Shown here piece by piece: positions 8,335-17,571 of a stretch of DNA of 64,000 nt. Both the position numbers and the translations under genes were made by a program. The first letter of the stretch is position 1, and the number at the start of each line of letters is the position of its first letter. The stretch lies in the NCBI RefSeq assembly GCF_027923905.1, contig NZ_AP026966.1:4465001-4529000 (forward strand), in the 5' to 3' direction. The notes beneath the pieces are model-generated. The model saw only the letters and a program-made list of their open reading frames with translations, made no database searches and had not been told where the DNA came from. Source of the DNA: Massilia varians (GTDB taxonomy: Bacteria; Pseudomonadota; Gammaproteobacteria; Burkholderiales; Burkholderiaceae_D).

Positions 8335-9230
8335 ATGGATTCAGACAAACAGCAAGCCGGCGAGCCCGTGGAAGCTTCGCGGCGCCGCCCTTCCCCAAGC
8401 AGGAGCAGCCCTGGCCGGGCTTGGCCAGCAAGATGACGCCGCGGCCGGACCATGGCGAAACCACCTACCGCGGCAGCGGACGCCTGGCCGGGCGCAAGGC
8501 CCTGGTCACGGGCGGCGATTCGGGCATCGGCCGCGCCGCGGTGATCGCCTTCGCGCGCGAAGGCGCGGACGTGGCCATCAACTACCTGCCGGCCGAGGAG
8601 CCGGACGCCCAGGAAGTGGTGCAGCTGATCCGGCAGGCGGGCCGCAAGGCGGTCGCCATTCCCGGCGACATCCGCGACGAAGCCTTCTGCCGCAAGCTGG
8701 TGGACGAAGCCGTGCGCCAGCTGGGCGGGCTCGACATCCTGGTCAACAATGCCTCGCGCCAGAAGTCCGCCCCATCGATCCAGGACATCTCGAGCGCCGA
8801 TTTCGACTGGACCTTCAAGACCAATGTGTATGCGATGTTCTGGATCACCAAGGCGGCGCTGCCGCACCTCAAGCCCGGCAGCTGCATCATCAACACCGCC
8901 TCGCAGCAGGCCTACGACCCGTCGGAGAACCTGCTGGACTATTCCATGACGAAGGCGGCCGAGGTGGCGATGAGCAAGTCGCTGGCCAAGCAGCTGGCAT
9001 CGAAAGGGATCCGGGTGAATGCGGTGGCGCCGGGACCGGTGTGGACGCCCTTGCAGGTGTCGGGCGGCCAGACGCAGGAAAACCTGAAGAACTTCGGCGG
9101 CGACACGCCGATGAAGCGGCCGGGCCAGCCGGCCGCGCTGGCGACGACCTACGTGACGCTCGCATCGGACGAATCGAGCTATACCACCGCCCAGGTCTAC
9201 GGCGTGTCGGGCGGCAGCGGCAACCCGTAA
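8335..9230 (+). pseudogene. SDR family oxidoreductase (YghA-like), N-terminal frameshift
   Basis: An NAD(P)-dependent short-chain dehydrogenase. The Rossmann motif [15 protein letters not shown] and the catalytic YSMTK (Tyr/Lys) with an upstream Ser are all present, and the end is VSGGSGNP. Relatives such as E. coli YghA carry an N-terminal extension with PKQxQPxPG..KMTP. Here ATG 8335, with a good AGGAG site, opens [19 protein letters not shown] in one frame, while [17 protein letters not shown] continues from 8391 in the next frame. One base is missing near 8388-8393 (run CCCTTCCCC). If real, only the ATG at 8433 could give a product, of about 265 residues, keeping the whole catalytic domain. 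A sequencing error is equally possible. Confidence 0.75.
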
Positions 9231-9245
9231 CAAGCCCTGAGGCTG

Positions 9246-9273
9246 GCGCGCGGGCCGGGGCCAGCCCGCGCGC
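9246..9273. terminator. Strong GC hairpin between convergent genes
   Basis: GCGCGCGGGC (9246-9255) pairs perfectly with GCCCGCGCGC (9264-9273) across an 8-base loop, right after the SDR stop. No T-tract follows on either strand, so an intrinsic terminator is only possible; it could also just protect the mRNA 3' end. Confidence 0.35.
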
Positions 9274-9284
9274 TGCGCCCCGGT

Positions 9285-9404
9285 TCAGCGGCGGCCGAAC
9301 CTGCTCAGGCGGGCGAAAAAGGAAGCGATGGTGTTCGTGATCGAACGGGTCGGAATGCGTTGGCTGAACAGGCCGGTGTAGTTGCAACGCGAATTGACGG
9401 TCAT
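9285..9404 (-). CDS. Possible 39-residue basic peptide
   Basis: A short minus-strand frame from ATG 9404 reads MTVNSRCNYTGLFSQRIPTR and ends SFFARLSRFGRR. A purine-rich GGAGAGAAAAG stretch precedes the ATG at suitable spacing. The peptide is strongly basic with an amphipathic Ser/Ile/Phe/Arg C-terminal half. The GGAG-type leader and the lack of any other gene in this gap support it; its brevity and unknown family argue for caution. In-frame upstream ATGs (to 9518) have no ribosome site. Confidence 0.4.
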   Translation of the reverse strand: MTVNSRCNYTGLFSQRIPTRSITNTIASFFARLSRFGRR

Positions 9405-9597
9405 CTCTTTTCTCTCCGAAACATTACTTGGCACAATAACCACACTGCAAATACTCATCTGTGCGCCAGCTCGCATAGCGCGCAGGAAGGCGGCCGTCTG
9501 GCGCGCGCGCCCTCGCACGATTGCGCCATATCATGCGAGCAGCAGGGTGGCGTTCTACCCTGCTTCGTGGCCAACCAACGACCTAAGGAGGTGCGAG

Positions 9598-10272
9598 ATG
9601 AGCTACGCAGATCGTGACAAATATGGCATGTACAAGCACACCCGCAGTACCGGCCCCGGACCAGCCCTGATGGGCGCCGACACCTTGATCGGAGACAGCG
9701 TCGTCAACGCGCAGGAAGAAGACCTCGGCGACATCAAGGAAATCATGCTCGACATGCAGACCGGCCAGGTCGCCTATGCGGTACTGGCCTTCGGCGGCTT
9801 CCTCGGCATGGGCGAAAAGCTGTTCGCCGTGCCATGGCAGGCCCTGCACCTGGACACCGTGAACAAGCGCATGGTGCTCAACGTTGACAAGGAAAGACTG
9901 AAGAATGCGCCCGGCTTCGACAAGGACGCCTGGCCCGACATGAGCGACGTGGGCTGGGCCAGCGGCATCCACAGCTTCTACGGCACCGACCCGCAGCGCT
10001 CAGGCGCGCCCAGCATGGGGCCGGCCGCGACGATGGGGGGCATGGTGGGCGGCGCCGGCAGCAGCTCCGCAATGGGCAGCGGCATGGGTTCCAGCATGGG
10101 AGCCGGTTCGGCCGGCAGCACGGGCGGCGCCGGCAGCAGCCTGGGCGCCAGCGTGGGTTCGGGGAGCCTGCATGGCGATTCCTACGGCGTCGGCGGCAGC
10201 GCCGATCCGCGGCCAAGCCATGAGGGGGACGACAAGGACTTGAGCCGTATCCGCGGCAGCAATATCGGCTGA
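9598..10272 (+). CDS. PRC-barrel domain protein with glycine-serine tail
   Basis: A 224-residue protein. Residues about 22-105 form a PRC-barrel domain (TLIGDSVVNAQEEDLGDIKEIMLD..GQVAYAVLAFGGFLGMGEKLFAVPW), a small beta-barrel found in many stress-related soluble proteins. The C-terminal half is a low-complexity Gly/Ser/Met linker (about 133-195) ending in a charged tail. Start ATG 9598 follows a near-perfect AAGGAGG. The PRC family in betaproteobacteria often accompanies desiccation or osmotic stress genes; nothing else here fixes the role. Confidence 0.85.
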   Translation: MSYADRDKYGMYKHTRSTGPGPALMGADTLIGDSVVNAQEEDLGDIKEIMLDMQTGQVAYAVLAFGGFLGMGEKLFAVPWQALHLDTVNKRMVLNVDKERLKNAPGFDKDAWPDMSDVGWASGIHSFYGTDPQRSGAPSMGPAATMGGMVGGAGSSSAMGSGMGSSMGAGSAGSTGGAGSSLGASVGSGSLHGDSYGVGGSADPRPSHEGDDKDLSRIRGSNIG

Positions 10273-10275
10273 TGG

Positions 10276-10387
10276 CGTAGGGTGGGCGGGTCTTCCCGCC
10301 CACGCGTTCAGATCACGTATGCCGTGATGCGCATCGTCTCATCACCTTGACATTGAACGCGTGGGCAGAAAACCTGCCCACCCTACG
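10276..10387. repeat. TAGGGTGG palindromic element, copy 1
   Basis: The ends CGTAGGGTGGGCGGG and CTGCCCACCCTACG are inverted. The left inner hairpin is GGGCGGG-tctt-CCCGCCC, followed by ACGCGTTCA; the right half starts TTGAACGCGTGGGC and ends with GTGGGC/GCCCAC pairing. It sits between convergent genes (PRC-barrel and hrpA), where it could act as a bidirectional terminator. Confidence 0.8.
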
Positions 10388-10400
10388 AAAACCGACAGGC

Positions 10401-13400
10401 TCACCGGATCATCGACTCCCACACCTTCTGCAGGCGCTTGGCCGATACCGGCATCGGCGTGCGCAGCTCCTGCGCGAACAGCGACACCCGCAACTCCTCC
10501 AGCATCCACCTGAATTCAAGCATGCGCGGGTCGTTGTTCTTGCCCGCCTGGTTCTTGAGCGTGCGCTGGAACTGGCTGGCCGCGTTCTGCCACTCCGCCA
10601 TCAACTGCGCGTCGCGCGCTGGATTGCCGCGCAGCTTCTCGATGCGCACGTTGATCGCCTTCAGGTAGCGCGGGAAGTGCGCCAGCTGGCTGTACTCGTT
10701 GTCGGCGATGAAGCGCTTGTGGATCAGGCCCAGCAGCTGCGACCCGATATCCTGCTGCACCGCCGGCGGCAGGCTCTGGATGCGCTTCGGCATGCCGTGG
10801 AACTCCGCCAGGATCGACCCCGCCAGGCGCGCGATCTCGTTGATCAGGAGACCGATGCGGCCCTTGCCTTCGTCCTTGCGCTTGTTGAACTCGCCGGAGT
10901 TGATCGGCAGCGGATCCTGCAGGCAGGCGATGTCGATCGCCTTGGCGATGATCTGGTCGCGCAGGTCTTCCTGCGTGCCCACGCTCATGAACTGCATGCC
11001 CATGCCCTGCAGGCCGGGGATGTTCTTCTCGGCGAACTTGAGCTGGTCCTTCAGCTGCAGCGCGAACAGGCGGCGCAGACCGACGCGGTGGGTGCGCGCC
11101 GCCACGTTCGGGTCGTCGAAGACTTCCAGGTCGCAGTGCGTGCCCTTGTCCACCAGCGCCGGGAAGCCGATCAGGGTCAGCTTGCCCTGGGTGATCTCCA
11201 GCAGTTCCGGCAGCTCGCCGAAGCTCCAGGTGGTCAGGCCCGTGTGCTGCACCGCGCCCGCCGCCGCAGGGGCGGCAGCCGGGGCGGCAGGCCTGGTCAC
11301 CGGCGCATTGCCCTTGCCCTTGGCGGGCACGGGCGCCGGCGCGGCGGCCGCCTGCAGCCTGGCCGGCGCCGCCGCCGGGGTGGCCTCCGCCATCTTCTGG
11401 AAGCTCTGGCGCGCCTGGCCGCCCAGCTCGGCCTGCAGGGTCGCCAGGTTGCGGCCCATGTCGAGCTGGCGTCCGTGCTCGTCGATCACCTTGAAGTTCA
11501 TCGACAGGTGCGCCGGCAGGGTCTCGAGCTTGAAGTCGGTGGTGAGCACGCGCGCGCTGGTGTGCGCGTGGATGTCGTCGATCAGGGCGTCGACCAGGTC
11601 GCCCTTGGCGAAGCGCAGCGGGTCCTGGTGGCGCTCGAAGAAGTTGGCCGCGTACTCCGGCAGCGGCACGCAATGGCGGCGCAGCTTCTGCGGCAGCGAT
11701 TTGAGCAGCAGGTGCACCTTCTCCTTGAGCATGCCCGGCACCAGCCAGCCGGCACGCTCCTGGGGAATCTGGTTGAGCGCGAACAGCGGCACCGTCAGGG
11801 TCACGCCGTCGCGCGGGCTGCCGGGCTCGAAGTGATAGGTCAGGCCCATCTCGATGCCGGTGACGTTCATCGTCTTCGGGAACAGCTCGGTGGTGACGCC
11901 GGCCGCCTCGTGCCGCATCAGCTCTTCCCGGTTCAGGAACAGGAGCTTGGGATTGTCGCGCGCGGCATCCTTGTACCATTTCTCGAAGCCGGCGCCGTTC
12001 ACCACCGTGTGCGGGATCTCCTTGTCGTAGAAGGCATGGATCAGCTGCTCGTCCACCAGCACGTCCAGGCGGCGCGACTTGTGCTCGAGGTTCTCGATCT
12101 CGCGCACCAGCTTGTGGTTGTGGGCGTAGAACGGGGCGCGGGTCTCGTAGTCGCCGGCCACCAGGGCGTCGCGGATGAAGATCTCGCGCGCTTCAACCGG
12201 GTTGTGCTGGCTGTAGTTGATGCGGCGGTTGCTGTACACGACGATGCCATACAGGGTCGCGCGCTCGAGCGCCGTCACCTGTGCCTGGCGCTTCTCCCAG
12301 CGCGGCTCGCCCCAGGACTTCTTGAGCAGGTGCGCGCCGATCTTCTCCACCCACTCCGGCTGGATCTGGGCGATGGTGCGCGCGTACAGGCGCGCGGTCT
12401 CGACCAGTTCGGCCGCCATCACCCAGCGTCCCGGCTTCTTGGCCAGGTAGGAACCCGGCCAGATGTGGAACTTGATGCCGCGCGCGCCCAGGAACACCGG
12501 CTCGTCCTCGGCCTTGAAGCCGATGTTGCCCAACAGACCGGTGAGCAGGGCCAGGTGCAGCTGGTCGTAGGTGGCGGGCGCCGCATTCAGGCGCCAGCCC
12601 TGTTCGCGCGCCACGGTAAGGAGCTGCGAATGCACGTCGCGCCACTCGCGCAGGCGCAGCTGCGACAGGAAGTTGGCGCGGCAGTTCTCCTGCAGCTGGC
12701 GGTTCGACTTCTTGTGCGCAATGGCATCCTCGAACCAGGCCCAGATCTTGAGATAGCTGAGGAATTCGGACTTCTCGTCGGCGAACTTCTTGTGCTTCTC
12801 GTCGGCCTGCTGCTGGTACTCGATCGGGCGGTCGCGCGGGTCCTGGGTGGAGAGCGCGGAAGCCACGATCAGCATCTCGGTCAGGCAGTCGTTGTCCACG
12901 GCCGCCAGGATCATGCGGCCCACGCGCGGGTCGAGCGGCAGCTTGGCGAGTTTCTTGCCGAGCGGGGTCAGCTCGTTGGTGTCGTCGACCGCCCCGACTT
13001 CCTGCAGCAGCTGGTAGCCGTCGGCGATCGCGCGGCCCTGCGGCGGCTCGATGAAGGGGAAGGTCTCGACGTCGGTCAGGTGCAGCGACTTCATGCGCAG
13101 GATGACCGAGGCCAGCGAGGAACGCAGGATTTCCGGATCGGCGAACTTCGGGCGCTTGTTGAAATCGTCTTCCTCGAACAGGCGGATGCAGACGCCGTCG
13201 GCCACGCGGCCGCAGCGGCCGGCGCGCTGGTTGGCCGAGGATTGCGCCACCGGCTCGATCTGCAGCTGCTCGACCTTGTTGCGGAAGCTGTAGCGTTTGA
13301 CGCGCGCCAGGCCGGTATCGACCACGTAACGGATGCCCGGCACGGTCAGCGAGGTCTCGGCCACGTTGGTGGCCAGCACGATGCGGCGCGCATTGGTGGT

Positions 13401-14561
13401 GCGGAACACGCGGTCCTGTTCCTCCACCGACAGGCGCGCGAACAGGGGCAGGATCTCGACGTGCGGCGGATGGTGCTTGCGCAGCGCTTCCGCGGCGTCG
13501 CGGATCTCGCGCTCACCCGGCAGGAACACCAGCACGTCGCCCGAACCGATGCGGCACAACTCGTCGACGGCGTCGACCACCGCTTCCATCAGGTCGCGTT
13601 TTTCGCGCGCGACTTGCGCCTTCGGTGCGGGTTCGCCGGGCTTGGCATTGGCGCCGGTGACCGGATCCTTGTCGACCGGGCGGTAGCGCACTTCCACCTT
13701 GTACAGGCGGCCCGAGACTTCGATGACGGGCGCCGGTTTTTCCGGCGTGCCGAAGTGGCGCGCGAAGCGCTCGGCGTCGATGGTCGCCGAGGTGATGATC
13801 ACCTTCAGGTCCGGACGGCGCGGCAGCAGCTGCTTCAGGTAGCCGAGCAGGAAGTCGATGTTCAGGCTGCGCTCGTGCGCCTCGTCGATGATGATGGTGT
13901 CGTAGGCTGCTAGCCACGGATCGGTCTGCGTCTCGGCCAGCAGGATACCGTCGGTCATCAGCTTGACCGAGGCGCCTTTTTGCAGCGTGTCGTTGAAGCG
14001 CACCTTGAAGCCCACGTGCTCGCCCAGCGGCGAGCCGAGTTCCTGCGCGATGCGCTTGGCGGTGCTCGAGGCGGCAATCCGGCGTGGCTGGGTGTGGCCG
14101 ATCAGGCCCTTCTGGCCGCGCCCCAACTCCAGGCAGATCTTCGGCAGCTGGGTGGTCTTGCCGGAACCGGTCTCGCCCGAGACGATGACGACCTGGTTCT
14201 CGCTCACCGCCTTCGCGATCTCGGCGCGGCGGCCCGATACCGGCAGGTCTTCGGGGAAGGTGATCGCAGGGAGCGGATTACGGAAAGGCGGGGTCCGGCC
14301 ATCCGGGCTGCGGTCATCCGCGCGCGGCGGGCGTTCGGCGCGCTCGCGCTGCGCCCTGGCGCCGCCCTGCCCGCTCGCCGGGCGCTGGCCATGGTCGCTG
14401 CGCGGCCGCTCGCGCCTGGTCTGTACGTCGCCGTCGCGCGTCTGCGTCATGGGCGCACGCGGCTCATCCTCCGGCCGCTGCTTGCGTTGGACGGTGGCGG
14501 GAGAATTCTGGGATGCGGCGCGCGCCTGCTGAGGCGAAGGCTTGTTACTCTGTTCAGACAT
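10401..14561 (-). CDS. hrpA: ATP-dependent RNA helicase HrpA
   Basis: A 1386-residue DEAH-box helicase, close to the family length (about 1300). A basic, disordered N-terminal extension (about residues 1-95, rich in R/P/Q) precedes the RecA-like core. Walker A GETGSGKTTQ is at about residues 127-136, DEAH within IIIDEAHERSLN at about 221-232, motif III SATID, and motif VI QRAGRCGRV. The HA2/OB and long HrpA-specific C-terminal region follow, broken by an Ala/Pro-rich insert at about residues 1060-1110. HrpA rescues stalled or collided ribosomes in E. coli. It is divergent from argA with a 55-base gap. Confidence 0.95.
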   Translation of the reverse strand: MSEQSNKPSPQQARAASQNSPATVQRKQRPEDEPRAPMTQTRDGDVQTRRERPRSDHGQRPASGQGGARAQRERAERPPRADDRSPDGRTPPFRNPLPAITFPEDLPVSGRRAEIAKAVSENQVVIVSGETGSGKTTQLPKICLELGRGQKGLIGHTQPRRIAASSTAKRIAQELGSPLGEHVGFKVRFNDTLQKGASVKLMTDGILLAETQTDPWLAAYDTIIIDEAHERSLNIDFLLGYLKQLLPRRPDLKVIITSATIDAERFARHFGTPEKPAPVIEVSGRLYKVEVRYRPVDKDPVTGANAKPGEPAPKAQVAREKRDLMEAVVDAVDELCRIGSGDVLVFLPGEREIRDAAEALRKHHPPHVEILPLFARLSVEEQDRVFRTTNARRIVLATNVAETSLTVPGIRYVVDTGLARVKRYSFRNKVEQLQIEPVAQSSANQRAGRCGRVADGVCIRLFEEDDFNKRPKFADPEILRSSLASVILRMKSLHLTDVETFPFIEPPQGRAIADGYQLLQEVGAVDDTNELTPLGKKLAKLPLDPRVGRMILAAVDNDCLTEMLIVASALSTQDPRDRPIEYQQQADEKHKKFADEKSEFLSYLKIWAWFEDAIAHKKSNRQLQENCRANFLSQLRLREWRDVHSQLLTVAREQGWRLNAAPATYDQLHLALLTGLLGNIGFKAEDEPVFLGARGIKFHIWPGSYLAKKPGRWVMAAELVETARLYARTIAQIQPEWVEKIGAHLLKKSWGEPRWEKRQAQVTALERATLYGIVVYSNRRINYSQHNPVEAREIFIRDALVAGDYETRAPFYAHNHKLVREIENLEHKSRRLDVLVDEQLIHAFYDKEIPHTVVNGAGFEKWYKDAARDNPKLLFLNREELMRHEAAGVTTELFPKTMNVTGIEMGLTYHFEPGSPRDGVTLTVPLFALNQIPQERAGWLVPGMLKEKVHLLLKSLPQKLRRHCVPLPEYAANFFERHQDPLRFAKGDLVDALIDDIHAHTSARVLTTDFKLETLPAHLSMNFKVIDEHGRQLDMGRNLATLQAELGGQARQSFQKMAEATPAAAPARLQAAAAPAPVPAKGKGNAPVTRPAAPAAAPAAAGAVQHTGLTTWSFGELPELLEITQGKLTLIGFPALVDKGTHCDLEVFDDPNVAARTHRVGLRRLFALQLKDQLKFAEKNIPGLQGMGMQFMSVGTQEDLRDQIIAKAIDIACLQDPLPINSGEFNKRKDEGKGRIGLLINEIARLAGSILAEFHGMPKRIQSLPPAVQQDIGSQLLGLIHKRFIADNEYSQLAHFPRYLKAINVRIEKLRGNPARDAQLMAEWQNAASQFQRTLKNQAGKNNDPRMLEFRWMLEELRVSLFAQELRTPMPVSAKRLQKVWESMIR

Positions 14562-14603
14562 TGATTTTTACAAGGTATTTGGTGCGCACAACGCGCAGCG
14601 AAT

Positions 14604-14609
14604 TATAAT
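14604..14609 (+). promoter_or_regulatory. Consensus -10 box at the argA start
   Basis: TATAAT matches the -10 consensus exactly, with a weak -35 candidate (TTTGGT, near 14578-14583). Transcription would begin near 14616, i.e. at the ATG 14617 itself, so the argA mRNA may be leaderless. Confidence 0.4.
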
Positions 14610-14616
14610 GCGGCAA

Positions 14617-15930
14617 ATGGAAAACCCTACCCAATTCGTCCAGTGGCTGCGCTCTGTCGCGCCATATATTCACACCTTCGGCGGCAAGACTTTCGTCGTC
14701 GCCTTCCCGGGCGAACTGGTCACCTCCGGCGCCCTGCCAGTGCTGGCCCAGGACCTGTCCCTGCTGCTCGGCCTCGGCATCCGCCTGGTCCTGGTGCACG
14801 GTTCGCGTCCGCAGGTGGCGGAGCAGCTCGCCCTGCGTAACGTCGAAGGGCGCTTTCACAACGGTGTCCGGATCACCGATACCGCCGCGCTCGAGTGCGC
14901 GAAGGAAGCCGCCGGCGAATTGCGCCTCGACATCGAAGCCGCCTTCAGCCAGGGCCTGCCGAACACCCCGATGTCGCATGCCCAGATCAGCATCGTCTCG
15001 GGCAACTTCGTGGTCGCCCGTCCGCTCGGCGTGATCGACGGCGTCGACTTCGAGCTCACCGGCGTGACCCGCAAAATCGTGGCCGAGAAGATCCAGCCGA
15101 TCCTGCAGACCGAGGACAGCCTGGTGCTGCTGTCGCCGCTGGGTTTCTCGCCCACCGGCGAGATCTTCAACCTGACCATGGAAGACGTGGCCGCCTCGGC
15201 CGCGATCGCCCTGCACGCCGACAAGCTGATCTTCATCACCGAAACCGGCATGATGACCGACCTCGCCGGCACCGAGATCCGCGAACTGTCCTCGCACCAG
15301 GCCGAAGCCGTGCTGCAGGCGGGCTTCCTGCCGCCCGATGCCGCTTTTTACCTGCGCCACGCCATCAAGGCCTGCAACAGCGGCGTGGACCGCGCCCACA
15401 TCGTGCCCTTCGAGATGGACGGCTCGGCCCTGCTCGAACTGTTCACCCACGACGGCGTGGGCACCATGATCAGCCACGAGAACCTGGAGAGCCTGCGCCA
15501 GGCCACAATTGAGGACGTCGGCGGGATTATCAAGCTCATCGAACCGCTGGAAGCCGACGGCACTCTGGTGTACCGCGGCCGCGAACTGATCGAGCGCGAG
15601 ATCGACCAGTTCTCGGTGATCGACCACGACGGCGTGATCTTCGGCTGCGCCGCGCTCTACCCCTTCCCGGAAGCGAAGATGGGCGAGATGGCCTGCCTGA
15701 CCGTGAGCCCGGACGCCCAGACCCAGGGCGACGGCGAGCGCATCCTCAAGCACATCGAGAACCGCGCCCGCGCGGCCGGCCTGACCAAGCTGTTTGTGCT
15801 GACCACCCGCACCTCGCACTGGTTCAAGAAGCGCGGCTTCGTGCCGGCCACGGTGGACGACCTGCCCAAGGACCGCCAGCACATGTACAACTGGCAGCGC
15901 CGGTCACAGGTTTTCATCAAGACTCTATAA
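14617..15930 (+). CDS. argA: Amino-acid N-acetyltransferase (N-acetylglutamate synthase)
   Basis: A 437-residue enzyme making N-acetylglutamate from acetyl-CoA and glutamate, the first step of arginine synthesis. The N-terminal amino-acid-kinase fold (about 1-280; GGKTFVVAFPGE, LVLVHGSRPQ, GIRITDTAAL-like segment) is the arginine-sensing part, and the C-terminal GNAT domain (about 290-437; GEMACLTVSPDAQTQGDGERIL) is catalytic. The size matches E. coli ArgA (443). I chose ATG 14617 (MENPTQFVQWLR) because it aligns with the usual ArgA N-terminus; ATG 14608 adds three residues. Neither has a Shine-Dalgarno site. Feedback inhibition by arginine is known for the family. Confidence 0.93.
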   Translation: MENPTQFVQWLRSVAPYIHTFGGKTFVVAFPGELVTSGALPVLAQDLSLLLGLGIRLVLVHGSRPQVAEQLALRNVEGRFHNGVRITDTAALECAKEAAGELRLDIEAAFSQGLPNTPMSHAQISIVSGNFVVARPLGVIDGVDFELTGVTRKIVAEKIQPILQTEDSLVLLSPLGFSPTGEIFNLTMEDVAASAAIALHADKLIFITETGMMTDLAGTEIRELSSHQAEAVLQAGFLPPDAAFYLRHAIKACNSGVDRAHIVPFEMDGSALLELFTHDGVGTMISHENLESLRQATIEDVGGIIKLIEPLEADGTLVYRGRELIEREIDQFSVIDHDGVIFGCAALYPFPEAKMGEMACLTVSPDAQTQGDGERILKHIENRARAAGLTKLFVLTTRTSHWFKKRGFVPATVDDLPKDRQHMYNWQRRSQVFIKTL

Positions 15931-15931
15931 T
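15903..15931 (+). promoter_or_regulatory. Candidate promoter of yggX
   Basis: TATAAT at 15926-15931 overlaps the argA stop codon; GTCACA at 15903-15908 is a 4/6 match to the -35 box with a 17-base spacer. It would give yggX its own transcript starting near 15938. Confidence 0.4.
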
Positions 15932-15981
15932 GACGGCCTGACCCGCCTTAGCGCGTACTTAACAGATACAGGAGCAATACC

Positions 15982-16257
15982 ATGGCCCGCACCGTCCAAT
16001 GCATCAAACTGAACAAGGAAGCCGAAGGACTGGACTTCCCGCCGGTACCAGGCGAAATGGGCAAGAAGCTGTACCAGTCGGTCTCGAAAGAAGCCTGGCA
16101 GGCATGGCTGAAGCACCAGACCATGCTGATCAACGAAAACCGCCTGAACCTGGCGGACGACCGCGCGCGCAAGTACTTGGCGGCGCAGATGGAGCGTCAC
16201 TTCTTCGGTGACGGCGCTGCCGACCAGGCGCAGGGCTACGTGCCGCCGACCGCTTGA
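15982..16257 (+). CDS. yggX: Oxidative damage protection protein / Fe(II)-trafficking protein
   Basis: A 91-residue small cytoplasmic protein that protects iron-sulfur clusters and may move Fe(II). [21 protein letters not shown] with the conserved Cys7, the motif YPG/PGEMGK, [14 protein letters not shown] and the C-terminal [18 protein letters not shown] are diagnostic for YggX. The length is canonical. A GGAG ribosome site precedes ATG 15982. In E. coli this gene is tied to mutY; here it follows argA by 51 bases. Confidence 0.95.
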   Translation: MARTVQCIKLNKEAEGLDFPPVPGEMGKKLYQSVSKEAWQAWLKHQTMLINENRLNLADDRARKYLAAQMERHFFGDGAADQAQGYVPPTA

Positions 16258-16263
16258 AGCACT

Positions 16264-16366
16264 TGTAGGGTGGACGGCTTCGCCGTCCGCGCGTCCAGAT
16301 TACATGTGCATCGCGACGACACATCCTTTAGTTGAACGCGCGGACGGCAGAGCCGTCCACCCTACG
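16264..16366. repeat. TAGGGTGG palindromic element, copy 2
   Basis: GTAGGGTGGACGGC at the left and GCCGTCCACCCTACG at the right. Inner hairpins GGACGGC-ttc-GCCGTCC and GGACGGC-aga-GCCGTCC flank a middle part beginning GCGCGTCCA and ending TTGAACGCGC. It lies between convergent yggX and a lipoprotein gene. Confidence 0.8.
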
Positions 16367-16371
16367 TAGAA

Positions 16372-16716
16372 TCACATCTTCACGCACTGGCGCAATTCAC
16401 AGCGCGCCATGAACATCTTCCCACGCATCGCGCCATCCTCGCAGCGCATCCGGTAAACCTCCACCGGTCCCGGCTCGGTCACCAGACCCGCTCCTAGCGC
16501 ACTCGTGCAGCCCTGCTGCTTCGCCAGCTTCTCCACCGTCGCCGAGGACACGCCGACCCTGAACGGCACGCGCTCGATCGGCGTCCCGTTCGGATCGAGC
16601 AAACCAGGAGCCGCCGGCTTGGCGGCCACCGCCGGCGCCGGCGCCGCTTCCATCTTGCTCTTGAACAGCGTACAGCCGCCCAGCAGGACGGCCACCAGCA
16701 GCAGCGCGTGCTTCAT
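16372..16716 (-). CDS. Small secreted lipoprotein of unknown function
   Basis: A 114-residue protein with a classic lipoprotein signal: MKHALLLVAVLLGGC, so Cys15 is the predicted lipidated residue. Four further cysteines (two in MRCEDGAMRGKMFMARCELRQC) could form disulfides. An Ala/Pro-rich linker follows the lipobox. A GGAG site precedes ATG 16716, 12 bases after the rpiA stop, so it is in an operon with rpiA. I do not recognise the family. Confidence 0.75.
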   Translation of the reverse strand: MKHALLLVAVLLGGCTLFKSKMEAAPAPAVAAKPAAPGLLDPNGTPIERVPFRVGVSSATVEKLAKQQGCTSALGAGLVTEPGPVEVYRMRCEDGAMRGKMFMARCELRQCVKM

Positions 16717-16728
16717 GCGTTTCTCCGC

Positions 16729-17406
16729 TTAGAAAGTCAGGGTCTTGACGCCTTCGGGAGTGCCCAGCAGGCAGACGTTCGCACCGGCCTTGGCGAACAG
16801 GCCGACGGCGATCACGCCGACGATCTGGTTGATCCGCTCTTCCAGCGCCACCGGGTCGGTAATCGACAGGCCGACCACGTCGATGATCTCGCCGCCGTTG
16901 TCGGTGATGAAAGCTTCGTCCGAGCCGGCCTTGGTGCGCAGGCGCGGCTGGCCGCCCAGCGCCGCCAGTTGGCGCATCACCGAGGCGCGCGCCATCGGGA
17001 TCACTTCCACCGGCAGCGGGAATTTGCCCAACGTTTCGACAAGTTTCGAACCGTCCGCGATGCACACGAATTTCTTCGACACCGAGGCCACGATCTTCTC
17101 GCGGGTCAGGGCCGCGCCGCCGCCCTTGATCATCGCGCCGGAGGCGGTGATCTCGTCGGCGCCGTCGATGTAGACCGCCATCGAGGTGACCTCGTTCAGG
17201 TCGAACACCGGGATGCCATGGCCGCGCAGGCGGCTCGCCGTCGCTTCCGACGAGGCCACGGTGCCCTTGATGCGGTCCTTGATCAAGGCCAGTTCGTCGA
17301 TGAAGAAGTTGGCCGTCGAGCCGGTGCCGACGCCGATGATTTCGCCGTCCACCACGTAGTCGATCGCGGCGCGCGCCACGGCTTGCTTGAGTTCGTCCTG
17401 GGTCAT
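16729..17406 (-). CDS. rpiA: Ribose-5-phosphate isomerase A
   Basis: A 225-residue enzyme interconverting ribose-5-phosphate and ribulose-5-phosphate in the non-oxidative pentose phosphate pathway. It has [14 protein letters not shown] (phosphate loop), DGADEI, and [12 protein letters not shown] with the catalytic Glu/Lys. I chose ATG 17406 because [18 protein letters not shown] aligns with E. coli RpiA; an in-frame ATG at 17439 would add 11 residues. The lipoprotein gene follows in the same operon. Confidence 0.93.
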   Translation of the reverse strand: MTQDELKQAVARAAIDYVVDGEIIGVGTGSTANFFIDELALIKDRIKGTVASSEATASRLRGHGIPVFDLNEVTSMAVYIDGADEITASGAMIKGGGAALTREKIVASVSKKFVCIADGSKLVETLGKFPLPVEVIPMARASVMRQLAALGGQPRLRTKAGSDEAFITDNGGEIIDVVGLSITDPVALEERINQIVGVIAVGLFAKAGANVCLLGTPEGVKTLTF

Positions 17407-17571
17407 GATACTGTCAGTGAGGTAAAAGGAAGCCGTCATTTTAGCGGATCGCTCCGTTCACCCCTCGAAATCGACGCTTCGTCGCACGGTTTTACCAGTC
17501 AATGCATCATGCATTGCCAAGCTGATATCTGTGGCACACACTAACTCTTTCCGTAGGCAAAGAACTGCACA

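Noticed and set aside
10347..13913. 1188-codon plus-strand frame opposite hrpA
   Set aside because: Antisense shadow of HrpA with typical Leu/Arg/His-rich composition.
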